A stretch of 61,167 nucleotides of DNA, from the NCBI GenBank assembly GCA_004557645.1, contig SFGI01000005.1, positions 1 through 61,167 on the forward strand, given 5' to 3'. Of this stretch, positions 35,821 to 42,884 are shown piece after piece. The DNA is from [Eubacterium] saphenum. Lineage in GTDB: Bacteria; Bacillota; Clostridia; Lachnospirales; Anaerotignaceae. Each line of letters begins with the position of its first letter. Position 1 is the stretch's first letter. Made by a program: the position numbers and the translations under genes. The notes beneath the pieces were generated by a model. It had not been told where the DNA came from. It made no database searches and saw nothing but the letters and a program-made list of their open reading frames with translations.

Positions 35821-36947
35821 CAGTAAGACACCCCTTCCGTTGTCGGCAGTTCTGCCAAAACGTCATTTACCATCTCCGCTTTGTCCGCTTCTGTCCAGTA
35901 GTCAGTACCTTTCACAGGTGAATCACCTTTATCTCCTTTAATTCCTTCCACAACGATCTTCGCTCCGTTATCAAAAACGTTACTGTTGGAAAATTGCAGA
36001 AAATGCCTCTTTGGCAACTGATTTCCATATCTATCCATGATGATCAGACCATTGTTCCAGTTGTCCACATCAGTCTGTCTAATGCTGTCCAGAACGTTTT
36101 TATTATCATGCGTGTGTTTCTTTTCGTTGGCATCTCTCCAGTTGTACACATCAGTTTGTGTAATGCTGTCCAAAACGTTTTTATTATCATGCATGTGTTT
36201 CTTTCCGTTGGCGTCTCTCCAGTTGTCCACATCAGTTTGTGTAATGCTGTCCAGAACGTTTTTATTATCATGCATGTGTTTCTTTCCGTTGGCGTCTATC
36301 CAGTTGTCCACATCAGTTTGTGTAATGCTGTCCAGAGCAGTTTTATTCTCATGCGTATGTTTCTTTCCGTTGGCGTCTCTCCAGTTGTCCACATCAGTTT
36401 GTGTAATGCTGTCCAGAGCAGTTTTATTCTCATGCGTATGTTTCTTTTCGTTGGCGTCTCTCCAGTTGTACACATCAGTTTGTGTAATGCTGTCCAGAGC
36501 AGTTTTATTCTCATGCGTATGTTTCTTTTCGTTGGCGTCTCTCCAGTTGTACACATCAGTCTCTGCAATACTGTCCAGAACGTTTTTATTATCATGCGTG
36601 TGTTTCTTTCCGTTGGCATCCATCAACGCATTCACCTGCTGATCGCTAAAGTTATTGTCACTCAGCACCTTATATTCTGTATCAGACCCGTTTTTTTTCT
36701 CTTTGTCTACTTTCTTATTCAGTGCATCCATCACTTTTTCAGAAATCGGTTTTTCCTTATCACTAGTCAGGTCAACATTGATAAAAGCCCTTACAAAAGC
36801 ATTGAATTTCGGTGTCATAACTTCCTTTACCAACTGATCGAATATAGCCTTTGCCTGATCTTCCGGAAGTTCCATAGGATTTGGCTGCGAAGAAACACCT
36901 TTCCCGTTAAAATCAGTTTCTTTTACTGTATATTTATCTACGTCCAT
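35820..36947 (-). CDS. Tail fibre protein with seven HxH repeats
   Basis: A 375-residue protein. Residues 1-109 include a helical phage-tail-like N-terminus (PEDQAKAIFDQLVKEVMTP). Residues 110-298 are seven tandem 27-residue repeats, each with KKHxHxNKxxLDSI and TDVxNW. Histidine pairs of this type coordinate metal in trimeric phage fibres of known structure, so a metal-clamped shaft is likely. The C-terminal part has GIKGDKGDSPVKGTDYW and EADKAEMVNDVLAELP, common at the end of Firmicutes tail proteins. It sits directly upstream of the leucine-rich-repeat fibre. Confidence 0.8.
   Translation of the reverse strand: MDVDKYTVKETDFNGKGVSSQPNPMELPEDQAKAIFDQLVKEVMTPKFNAFVRAFINVDLTSDKEKPISEKVMDALNKKVDKEKKNGSDTEYKVLSDNNFSDQQVNALMDANGKKHTHDNKNVLDSIAETDVYNWRDANEKKHTHENKTALDSITQTDVYNWRDANEKKHTHENKTALDSITQTDVDNWRDANGKKHTHENKTALDSITQTDVDNWIDANGKKHMHDNKNVLDSITQTDVDNWRDANGKKHMHDNKNVLDSITQTDVYNWRDANEKKHTHDNKNVLDSIRQTDVDNWNNGLIIMDRYGNQLPKRHFLQFSNSNVFDNGAKIVVEGIKGDKGDSPVKGTDYWTEADKAEMVNDVLAELPTTEGVSY
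36054..36620 (-). repeat. Seven tandem 81-base coding repeats
   Basis: Seven uninterrupted 81-base units encode the HxH repeats of the fibre. Adjacent units are nearly identical and form two sequence classes: KNVLDS with HDN, and KTALDS with HEN. This indicates recent duplication and probable copy-number change by slippage or recombination. Confidence 0.9.
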
Positions 36948-37008
36948 CCGAGTTTCATCTTCTTTCTTTTTTAATACCTGCCAAGCATCCTTCGCATGGC
37001 AGGTATGA

Positions 37009-38919
37009 TTATCCTTTATAATTTCCGTTTTCCGTATATTCTATTGATAGCTTGTAGATACCAAAAGGCTCGTCATATTTTTCATTCCGCAAACTAAAAG
37101 AGACCTTATCAACCTTCTTCAATTTGATTTTTTGCCCCATCGTTCTTGGCGTATCGTCCGTTGAAAAGTTAATCAACTCCCAATTTATGTAGGTAAAATC
37201 AAAATACATGGCCTTTGCACCGCTATCAAATATCTGACTCCAAATCCCACGCACTTTTGCATGGATCCGAACCCCAGTGGCTATGGCAGGGGCCAAAACC
37301 ACATCAATGCGGCGGAAATTTTTGTTTTTATAAAAAAGTTTTCCGCTCAACTCTGGGGTGTCCCATCTTGCAGGGATAGCCGCCCCATCGTCGTTGTAGC
37401 TGGTCTGGGCTGTCACGTCGTCATAAAAACGGAAGGTGTTTCCGTTGGCGTCCCCAAAGCAAAGCCGCCCTTCGCTGTCCTCCCAGAATACCCTTGCAGG
37501 AACGTTTTCCCAGTAATAGCATTCATACTGGAAGTTGCTGTAGGGGCTGTCCTTTTCATAGCTTTTCTGCAGCCCGTCCAGAAGGTAAACCCTTCCTGTC
37601 CCTGTGCTGATGAGGTAAAAATCCCGCCAGACGTATGCAAAAGCATCCCCAAGGTTCTTTTCCGCCGTAAGAGCGTTGTCGATGTAGTAGCTTCTGCTCT
37701 GGCTGTATTTCTCCCCCGTCAGGTCTGCCGCAGTAATCGCCATGATCCCGATATCCGTCAGGAAAAGGGGCTCACTTCCCAGATACCCGAAAGCATGGCT
37801 CCCCAGTGCGCCCCTGCCGCTCAGCGTACCGATGATCGGGAAAACAGCATCGTTTCCTTCGATCTCCCCCTTCCGGAGGATCACGTTTCGCCCTTCCTCT
37901 GCATCGCTCTTGTGTACGGCCAGCCTGTCGTTGATGATACTGTAGCCCACCACCGCAGAGCCGTCCTGCCCCAGCGTGCTGTACCAAAGGTCGCCCCAGA
38001 AAAATCCGTCCCCCAGCTTGCAGTACCAGTCCTGGTTGGGAAAGTCAGGGTTGCCGCTGATGAACATTCTGTCCATGGCACCGTTTACGCCAAAAAGGGA
38101 AATGATCCTGCATTTGTTGATCTTGTCTGCATAGCCTTCCCTAGTTTTTGCCGCTGTGATCTCTACGTTGTCATAGCCCGTCACAGGGCTTGCTCCCGGT
38201 GCTGTGGTAAAGGTCACAGTTCCCGCCTTTCTGTCCACGGTAAAATCTGTGCCTTCCTTTTTGTCTGTCCATTCGCCCTCTTTCGTCATAATGCGTACAG
38301 TCACCTGGTCGGCGTCCAGCTCCTTTGCTGTCAGCTGGTAAACCTTCGATGTACCGTCGCTTAAGAAACTTTCCTTCCATTTTCTTCCGATCAGGTTCAG
38401 CGGTTCCAGTGTGGTCCCGCCGCCGCTGGGCTTTCTGGAAACAATCACTGTGGGAACGTATGCCGCATCCTCCAAAGCCTTCACCAGGAAAGCCTTTGGC
38501 TTTTCTTCTGTCTCCGCTGCGGCTTCTGTTTCAAATTCGCCGTAGCAGAGGGCCTTTTTCCCGTCAAAGATAAAAAGCTTGCCATAAAATTGTCGGCCAA
38601 CGCTTCTGTCGTCAGCCATGCCCTCATAAATCGCTGTCCCATCCAGATACAGCTTTGTGCCAGCGTGGATCAAAACCTTTTCCACGCCGTTTTCGATATC
38701 CCGCAGAATATGCACCCCATTGATGCGCCCTGCGTATGTATTGATTTTTTCATACCCCTGCCGCTTGCGTACCTTCCCCGGCACGTCCCGCATCATGTTC
38801 GGGGCGTTGGGGCTTCTGTGGGTTTCCACGTTGGAGGGGGAAGAGTTCAGGTCAACCCCCTTGAAAGTGGAAATCTCAACAACGTTTCTGGCAGGGGATG
38901 CAGGTACGTTAAACGCCAT
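37009..38919 (-). CDS. Tail hub/stopper protein, P22 gp10-like candidate
   Basis: A 636-residue protein, beta-rich throughout. The start (VVEISTFKGVDLNSSP and RKRQGYEKIN) is typical of tail accessory or stabilisation proteins with propeller-like repeats that list a genome-position-specific role in short-tailed phages. There are recurrent WxD and GRVYLLDG-type strands near residues 340-470. It follows the adaptor and precedes the fibres, as gp10 does in P22-like phages. Sequence similarity to gp10 itself could not be tested. AAGGAGGGACGGCA precedes ATG 38919. Confidence 0.6.
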   Translation of the reverse strand: MAFNVPASPARNVVEISTFKGVDLNSSPSNVETHRSPNAPNMMRDVPGKVRKRQGYEKINTYAGRINGVHILRDIENGVEKVLIHAGTKLYLDGTAIYEGMADDRSVGRQFYGKLFIFDGKKALCYGEFETEAAAETEEKPKAFLVKALEDAAYVPTVIVSRKPSGGGTTLEPLNLIGRKWKESFLSDGTSKVYQLTAKELDADQVTVRIMTKEGEWTDKKEGTDFTVDRKAGTVTFTTAPGASPVTGYDNVEITAAKTREGYADKINKCRIISLFGVNGAMDRMFISGNPDFPNQDWYCKLGDGFFWGDLWYSTLGQDGSAVVGYSIINDRLAVHKSDAEEGRNVILRKGEIEGNDAVFPIIGTLSGRGALGSHAFGYLGSEPLFLTDIGIMAITAADLTGEKYSQSRSYYIDNALTAEKNLGDAFAYVWRDFYLISTGTGRVYLLDGLQKSYEKDSPYSNFQYECYYWENVPARVFWEDSEGRLCFGDANGNTFRFYDDVTAQTSYNDDGAAIPARWDTPELSGKLFYKNKNFRRIDVVLAPAIATGVRIHAKVRGIWSQIFDSGAKAMYFDFTYINWELINFSTDDTPRTMGQKIKLKKVDKVSFSLRNEKYDEPFGIYKLSIEYTENGNYKG

Positions 38920-38931
38920 TGCCGTCCCTCC

Positions 38932-39570
38932 TTATGTCCAGCCTTTTACGCTGGTCCAGCCGCCGCCGTCGTTCTGCCCTTCGGCCCTTCGTCCGCTCTC
39001 CTTCAGCTCTTCCAGCCATGTCTGAAATTCATTCATGTAGATCTGGGCAATGCTGATGTCGTCGTCCTTATAGAGCTGCCCTGCCATGTAAAGCACGACC
39101 ATCTCTACAGCCTCCGGCCAAAGGTCAATGGTAAAGTCCTCCGGCGTGTCCACCGTCAGCCTCGGCGGGTATGCTTCATACCAGATCCGAAATCTGCCGC
39201 TCTGCCCGGCAGGCAGAATCAAAAAGCGGTTTCCTTCCATGACATAGTTGGAAAATCTTGTGTAATTCGCATCATCCGCCAGCAAAACATCAGAAATGCA
39301 GTAGAAGTCATCCGTCAGCTGCTCTATGTCATATCCGTTGTAGCCCCCCATGCTGAATGTGGTATCCGTTGGGGTTTCGCCCCCCTGCTCAATGGTTACC
39401 CATTTTTTGAAAGGTCTGCCTGCCGTAGCCAGAAGCCGCAGGGCCCCGTTTGCCGCAGCAGGCATGCTGTTGATGTAAGGGCTTGTGTTGCTGTCCTTCA
39501 CCAGTGCTGTCCCGTCCAGGCTGAACATTTTACGCAGGCAGGCTTCCTGTAGCTCTTTCCATGTCACCAT
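38932..39570 (-). CDS. Head-tail adaptor/tail accessory protein
   Basis: A 212-residue protein that follows the major capsid gene. The C-terminal helix region (DLWPEAVEMVVLYMAGQLYK and IYMNEFQTWLEELKE) is characteristic of head-tail connector proteins that dock under the portal. The central part is beta-rich. Size and position fit the gp4-like slot in P22-like order. No lysozyme-like motif is seen. Confidence 0.55.
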   Translation of the reverse strand: MVTWKELQEACLRKMFSLDGTALVKDSNTSPYINSMPAAANGALRLLATAGRPFKKWVTIEQGGETPTDTTFSMGGYNGYDIEQLTDDFYCISDVLLADDANYTRFSNYVMEGNRFLILPAGQSGRFRIWYEAYPPRLTVDTPEDFTIDLWPEAVEMVVLYMAGQLYKDDDISIAQIYMNEFQTWLEELKESGRRAEGQNDGGGWTSVKGWT

Positions 39571-39595
39571 ATCGCCTTGCCTCCTCTTGCCATTC

Positions 39596-40618
39596 TTATG
39601 CGTTCAGTGCTGTCAGGTCTGTACCTTCTGTGAAACCTTCGCCGCAGATAGAAATAAATCTGAAGTTGTTGAAGCCTGCGCCAAATCTCGCTCTGCCCTT
39701 GAAGATGTTTGCGTCTGTGTTTTCGTCCACATAGCTGTGTACGCTCAGTGGAACACGTTCCAGCCAAGGTGCGCACAGGTGGTTCTTGTTAAACTGGCTG
39801 TCCATCATCATGAAGTAGGGCTTGCCGTTCAGTGTCTTAGGCAGGAAAGGCCAGATCAGCACGTTCCACAGGCCCACCTGGAAGTTGATGGCATTTTTGT
39901 TTGTTTCTGCGTCCTTTTCGGAGCCAATGGCAGCGAATACCGCTCTTTTCAGCTCGGAATCGTTGGGGATGATGATAGTATCAGGCATCACAGCCAGCAG
40001 ATTGCCGTCCTCGTCCCTGAAATCCTGCATCATTTCCTGTACCTTATCCATCACCTTCACGCTGAAGGCACCCTTAAACAGGTTGGACTGTACCTGCTTT
40101 GTACCTTTTGTTTTGGAAGGGTGTGCTGCGTGAAACAGAGGTTTGCCGTCGGCACAGGTTACGTCAAATTCCTTGCCTTCGAAGGTGATCTTGCAGCCGA
40201 TGCCGCCTGCCAGAAGTGCTGCGCCAAACAGTTCTCTTGTTCTGCAGTAGCTGTCTGTGAATTCATTGGACATACTCTTCACTTTGCTGATCTTGTTGTC
40301 CTCCAGCATGGTCTTTGTCACAGAAAATCTGTTTTTCCATTCTTCTGGTTCAATGATCTTGCTGAAGCCTTCCTGGAAGCTTGTGTCAGGGTATGCGCCG
40401 TTTTCGCCTACAGGCTTAAAGCCGCCGATGGCTGTCTCAGATGTGAATTTTTCTGCAAAATTATTTGTTTTTTCCATGCAGAAAATGTTTTCCAGCTGGG
40501 ATTTTACCTGCCATGCTTCCACCTGATCGTTGATAATGGCTCTGATGGGCTCCTGGCTCTTGCCAAATGCGCTGTCGTTCAGGCCGCTGGCCTTGGTGAA
40601 AATAATACCTTTACTCAT
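39596..40618 (-). CDS. Major capsid protein, Mu gpT-like
   Basis: A 340-residue protein. Blocks EPEEWKNRFSVTKTMLEDN near residue 90, GKPLFHAAHPSKTKG near residue 158 and VMPDTIIIPNDSELKRAV near residue 210 resemble the Mu gpT-type major head subunit (HK97 fold). Its position after scaffold and decoration genes supports the call. It begins with MSKGIIFTKASGLND, with a good AGGAGAG site. A terminator and a repeat copy lie just upstream, so it may have its own expression control. Confidence 0.82.
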   Translation of the reverse strand: MSKGIIFTKASGLNDSAFGKSQEPIRAIINDQVEAWQVKSQLENIFCMEKTNNFAEKFTSETAIGGFKPVGENGAYPDTSFQEGFSKIIEPEEWKNRFSVTKTMLEDNKISKVKSMSNEFTDSYCRTRELFGAALLAGGIGCKITFEGKEFDVTCADGKPLFHAAHPSKTKGTKQVQSNLFKGAFSVKVMDKVQEMMQDFRDEDGNLLAVMPDTIIIPNDSELKRAVFAAIGSEKDAETNKNAINFQVGLWNVLIWPFLPKTLNGKPYFMMMDSQFNKNHLCAPWLERVPLSVHSYVDENTDANIFKGRARFGAGFNNFRFISICGEGFTEGTDLTALNA

Positions 40619-40647
40619 TTTCAGTCACTCTCCTTTAATAAATGTCA

Positions 40648-40752
40648 GATTTTCGCTTTGCGAAAACCACTAACCCTCGCCACCATTCCTCGGTCACGCA
40701 GCCTTTCGGCCACATGTTCCCTCGTCATAATCGGCGGCGAGCCCGCTTCAAT
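40648..40752 (-). repeat. Prophage repeat copy R1, in the capsid gene leader
   Basis: On the minus strand the copy carries GCGGGCTCGCCGCCG, ATTATGACGAGGGAACATG, GGCTGCGTGACCGAGGAATG, GGCGAGGGTTAGTGG and an end hairpin TTTTCGC/GCGAAAA. It lacks the double-hairpin module. A 73-residue frame across it (40645-40866) is an artefact of the repeat. Confidence 0.75.
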
Positions 40753-40778
40753 AAAAAAAGCAGCCATAATTGGCTGCT
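40752..40778 (-). terminator. Terminator between decoration and capsid genes
   Basis: On the minus strand AGCAGCCA, loop ATTA, TGGCTGCT is followed by TTTTTTT. It lies inside the virion operon, immediately before repeat R1 and the capsid gene. Confidence 0.8.
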
Positions 40779-40931
40779 CGCTGTTTGTAATTGGGGTGCA
40801 GGGGCTTGCCCCGCATAAAATCCGCAGACGGAATTTACTTCCGTCGAGGAGAACAGGCAGTTTCAAGGCTTGTCCGCCGGAACTGATCTGTTCATTCCTC
40901 TGTCTTACAACTCGAAATCCCCGATTTCGAG
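40779..40931 (-). other. Hairpin-rich spacer between decoration protein and terminator
   Basis: There is no gene here. Three further perfect hairpins occur: AACTCGAAATC/GATTTCGAGTT (40909-40933, beginning at the stop codon of the upstream gene), GACGGAA/TTCCGTC (40827-40845) and GGGGC/GCCCC (40801-40812). Together with the terminator and R1 they make a 280-base non-coding block upstream of the capsid gene. They may stabilise or process the mRNA. Confidence 0.6.
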
Positions 40932-41297
40932 TTAACGGAAGTATCCCATAGCAGTGCCTTCCGCTTCGTTGATGGAAACGATCTCGAAAACGCCGCTGGC
41001 TGTGGTCGCTGTCACCTGCAGGCCGTCTGTGTGCAGGGTTACCTTTGTGCCAACTGTGGGCTTCGCTGTGTATGGCACCTCATATCTTCTTGTTGCCAGC
41101 ACAGGCACTACGGGCACTCTGCTGCCGTCGCCATTGCCCATGCAGATGTAAACAGGCTTGTCTGTTGCGCCGCATTTTGTTGCCTTGCCGCCGCTCATTT
41201 TCAGTGCCTCGCCCAATTCGTATGTCTCATCCGCTGTCACGGGCACATATTCGAAGGGCTCAGAACTTGTGATCTGATTGTCATAAAATGTGAACAT
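40932..41297 (-). CDS. Head decoration/fibre-like small capsid protein
   Basis: A 121-residue beta-rich protein (FEYVPVTADETYELGEAL near residue 15, ATKCGATDKPVYICMGN near residue 39). The pattern of a short ordered domain with AxKxGAxDKPxYI is common among small head proteins encoded between scaffold and capsid genes, which decorate the capsid surface. Position supports this. No further detail can be given. Confidence 0.6.
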   Translation of the reverse strand: MFTFYDNQITSSEPFEYVPVTADETYELGEALKMSGGKATKCGATDKPVYICMGNGDGSRVPVVPVLATRRYEVPYTAKPTVGTKVTLHTDGLQVTATTASGVFEIVSINEAEGTAMGYFR

Positions 41298-41311
41298 ATC
41301 CGCTCATCTCC

Positions 41312-42181
41312 TTATCTTTTCATCTTTGCTTCGATTTCTTCATCGGTGATGTCATCGCCGAAGAATGTTCGGAACTGATCCCGAATCTCATCTGTTACCA
41401 CTGGCTTAGGTGCAGGGCCGCCCTTTGTCTGTTTCAGGTGGTTTTTGCTGTTCTGCTGGTTCAAAACCCCCTGCTTCACTGCGGCAATGTCTTTTTCTCT
41501 GATCTGCGCCCTGTAAGCCACCGCATACGCATCCGCCAGGCTCACATTTGCGCTTCTCCAAAGGTCCAGGCATCTTCTGCCCTCCGGTGTGTTGAATAAT
41601 TCTCTGGGGTCTGTCAGCCCGGAATCGGGAAATTCCCTCTGCAGATCGGCAAATTCCTGTTTCATAAAGGCATTTGCCTGTTCCTGCTGCTGCTGCAGCA
41701 TGACTGCCTGCGCCTGTTTTACGGCAGGGTGATTGCTGATGATGTCGTTCAGCATCTTCTGGTCAACGCCCATATCGCCCAGCTTCCGCTGCTGCTCCTC
41801 CGCTTCATAGGCCTGCATATAGGCATGGTAGTCTGCCTCTGTCTCAATGGGTCTCTGGGTGTAAGGGCTGATAAAGCCTGCAAACTGCTGTCTGTAGAAA
41901 TCATCTACCCTCTGCTGAGACTGCGCCGCAATGAGTGCCTGCACCTCTGGTGTCAGTCCGCCGCCCTCTTCGCCTTCGGTTACTTCCTCGCCGCCTTCGG
42001 CTTCTTCTGTTGGATCACCCATGGAGCCATAGGCTCCTGCCGCTGTGCGGCCCTTGGTACCGAGTTCAGTCCCGGCCGTCTCTTCCGCCGCATCCTCTGC
42101 GCCGTCGCCTTCGTGTTCCAATTCTTGTGTCTCTTCCTCAGTATTGAAGATGTCATCCCATTCGCTTGTGTTACCGTCCAT
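41312..42181 (-). CDS. Putative scaffolding protein
   Basis: A 289-residue, strongly acidic protein. Residues 1-95 are Glu/Gly/Thr-rich and low complexity; residues 95-215 are Gln-rich helix (ALIAAQSQQRVDDFYRQQF, AVMLQQQQEQANAFMKQEF); the tail is basic then acidic. This layout is typical of scaffolding proteins that build the procapsid and leave or are cleaved before packaging. It lies between the portal and capsid genes. Residues about 40-62 (KGRTAAGAYGSMGDPTEEA) are encoded by a palindrome-rich stretch that may be an inserted repeat. Confidence 0.65.
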   Translation of the reverse strand: MDGNTSEWDDIFNTEEETQELEHEGDGAEDAAEETAGTELGTKGRTAAGAYGSMGDPTEEAEGGEEVTEGEEGGGLTPEVQALIAAQSQQRVDDFYRQQFAGFISPYTQRPIETEADYHAYMQAYEAEEQQRKLGDMGVDQKMLNDIISNHPAVKQAQAVMLQQQQEQANAFMKQEFADLQREFPDSGLTDPRELFNTPEGRRCLDLWRSANVSLADAYAVAYRAQIREKDIAAVKQGVLNQQNSKNHLKQTKGGPAPKPVVTDEIRDQFRTFFGDDITDEEIEAKMKR

Positions 42182-42202
42182 GATTATTCCTCCTTGTGTC
42201 AG

Positions 42203-42326
42203 TTTCCGTCGCTATTGCTCGGAAAGCCCTTTCATCAGTTTTCTTCGCATTCGCTCAGAAACCCATCGCGGCTGTGCCGCTAGCTAGCGGGCTTTGCCCG
42301 CAACGGCATAACCCTTGCCCGCTACG
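42203..42326 (-). repeat. Prophage repeat copy R2
   Basis: On the minus strand: AGCGGGCAAGGGTTATGCC, then GCGGG-CAAA-GCCCGC, TAGCTA, GCGGC-ACA-GCCGC, GATGGGTTTCTGAGCG and a second short end (TTTCCGAGCAATAGCGACGG). It lacks the CTGCGTGA block found in R1, R3 and R4. It lies between the 40-residue gene and the scaffold gene. Confidence 0.75.
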
Positions 42327-42449
42327 TTACTTGCATCTCAGGTCTTTCCCCTTCTGCATTTTGGGTTTCTTTGTGCTTTCTGCGCCCTTGGGTGCTTTCA
42401 CAGCCTGTGCGCTGGCTCTGCCGATGTTCATGCCATGTCCCTTTTTCAT
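42327..42449 (-). CDS. Small basic peptide (40 residues) in the head operon
   Basis: A 40-codon gene with a strong GAGGAGGTGA site 6 bases before the ATG. The product is very basic, with 10 lysines and little hydrophobic content (starts MKKGHGMNIGR and ends GKDLRCK). It lies between two repeat copies in the virion operon. Such small basic proteins may bind DNA or the scaffold, but no homologue is recognised. Its stop codon abuts repeat R2. Confidence 0.6.
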   Translation of the reverse strand: MKKGHGMNIGRASAQAVKAPKGAESTKKPKMQKGKDLRCK

Positions 42450-42513
42450 GCCGTTTCACCTCCTCTTTTTCCGACTTGTGCTTACAGATTTTTAGAAACT
42501 AGAATATTGGTAA

Positions 42514-42660
42514 GTTTTCCTCGCTCTCGCTCGGAAATCCATTGCGGCTGTGCCGCTAGCTAGCGGGTTTTGCCCGCAACGGCATAACCCTCGCCGCCAT
42601 TCCTCGGTCACGCAGCCTTCGCAACATGTTCCCTCGTTATAAGCGGCGTCGAGCCCGCTA
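42514..42660 (-). repeat. Prophage repeat copy R3, most complete
   Basis: On the minus strand: GCGGGCTCGACGCCG, ATAACGAGGGAACATGTT, GGCTGCGTGACCGAGGAATG, GCGGCGAGGGTTATGCC, then hairpins GCGGG/CCCGC and GCGGC/GCCGC around TAGCTAG, then AATGGATTTCC and GAGCGAGAGCGAGGAAA. It has every block found in the other copies. Confidence 0.8.
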
Positions 42661-42666
42661 CTTGTG

Positions 42667-42702
42667 TATCAAAAAAGAGCCGTTTTTTATAAAACCGCTC
42701 TC
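42667..42702 (-). terminator. Terminator after the small zinc-protein gene
   Basis: On the minus strand AGAGC-G-GTTTT, ATA, AAAAC-G-GCTCT is followed by TTTTTT. It directly precedes repeat R3 in the transcript. Confidence 0.65.
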
Positions 42703-42704
42703 TT

Positions 42705-42884
42705 TCAATCAAGATATACCTTTTCTGTCCCGACTTCCTTTTCAAAGTTTTCGCAGTGTCGGTTCCTGCAGCTGTATGTCAGGGCGTGGTAAGCCTTTGT
42801 CTCTGTGTCGGGGCTTTCGTCCCCCTCAAAGCCCAGCTGTTTGTCAGAAATAATGGCTTCCATGCCGCATTTATCACATTTCAT
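42705..42884 (-). CDS. Small zinc-ribbon-like protein (59 residues)
   Basis: A 59-residue protein, with cysteines as CDKCG at residues 3-7 and C-x5-C (YSCRNRHCENF) near residues 43-49, that could bind zinc. It starts inside the end of the portal gene (11-base overlap), with GGAGGCATGGGAA upstream, so translation is coupled to portal. Its place between portal and scaffold suggests a virion or assembly factor. The family is not recognised. Confidence 0.65.
   Translation of the reverse strand: MKCDKCGMEAIISDKQLGFEGDESPDTETKAYHALTYSCRNRHCENFEKEVGTEKVYLD

Noticed and set aside
36054..36620. Regular 81-base repeats that could be taken for a CRISPR array
   Set aside because: There are no unique spacers; units are directly tandem and keep a coding frame.
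29332..36947. A diversity-generating retroelement feeding the tail fibre genes
   Set aside because: No reverse transcriptase and no template/variable repeat pair with adenine-biased changes is present.
35994..36974. A plus-strand frame with repeated HISLCNAVQ-like segments
   Set aside because: It is the antisense shadow of the seven coding repeats of the fibre gene.
40645..40866. A 73-codon frame upstream of the capsid gene
   Set aside because: It is made of repeat R1 and several hairpins, has no ribosome site, and similar frames arise wherever this repeat occurs.
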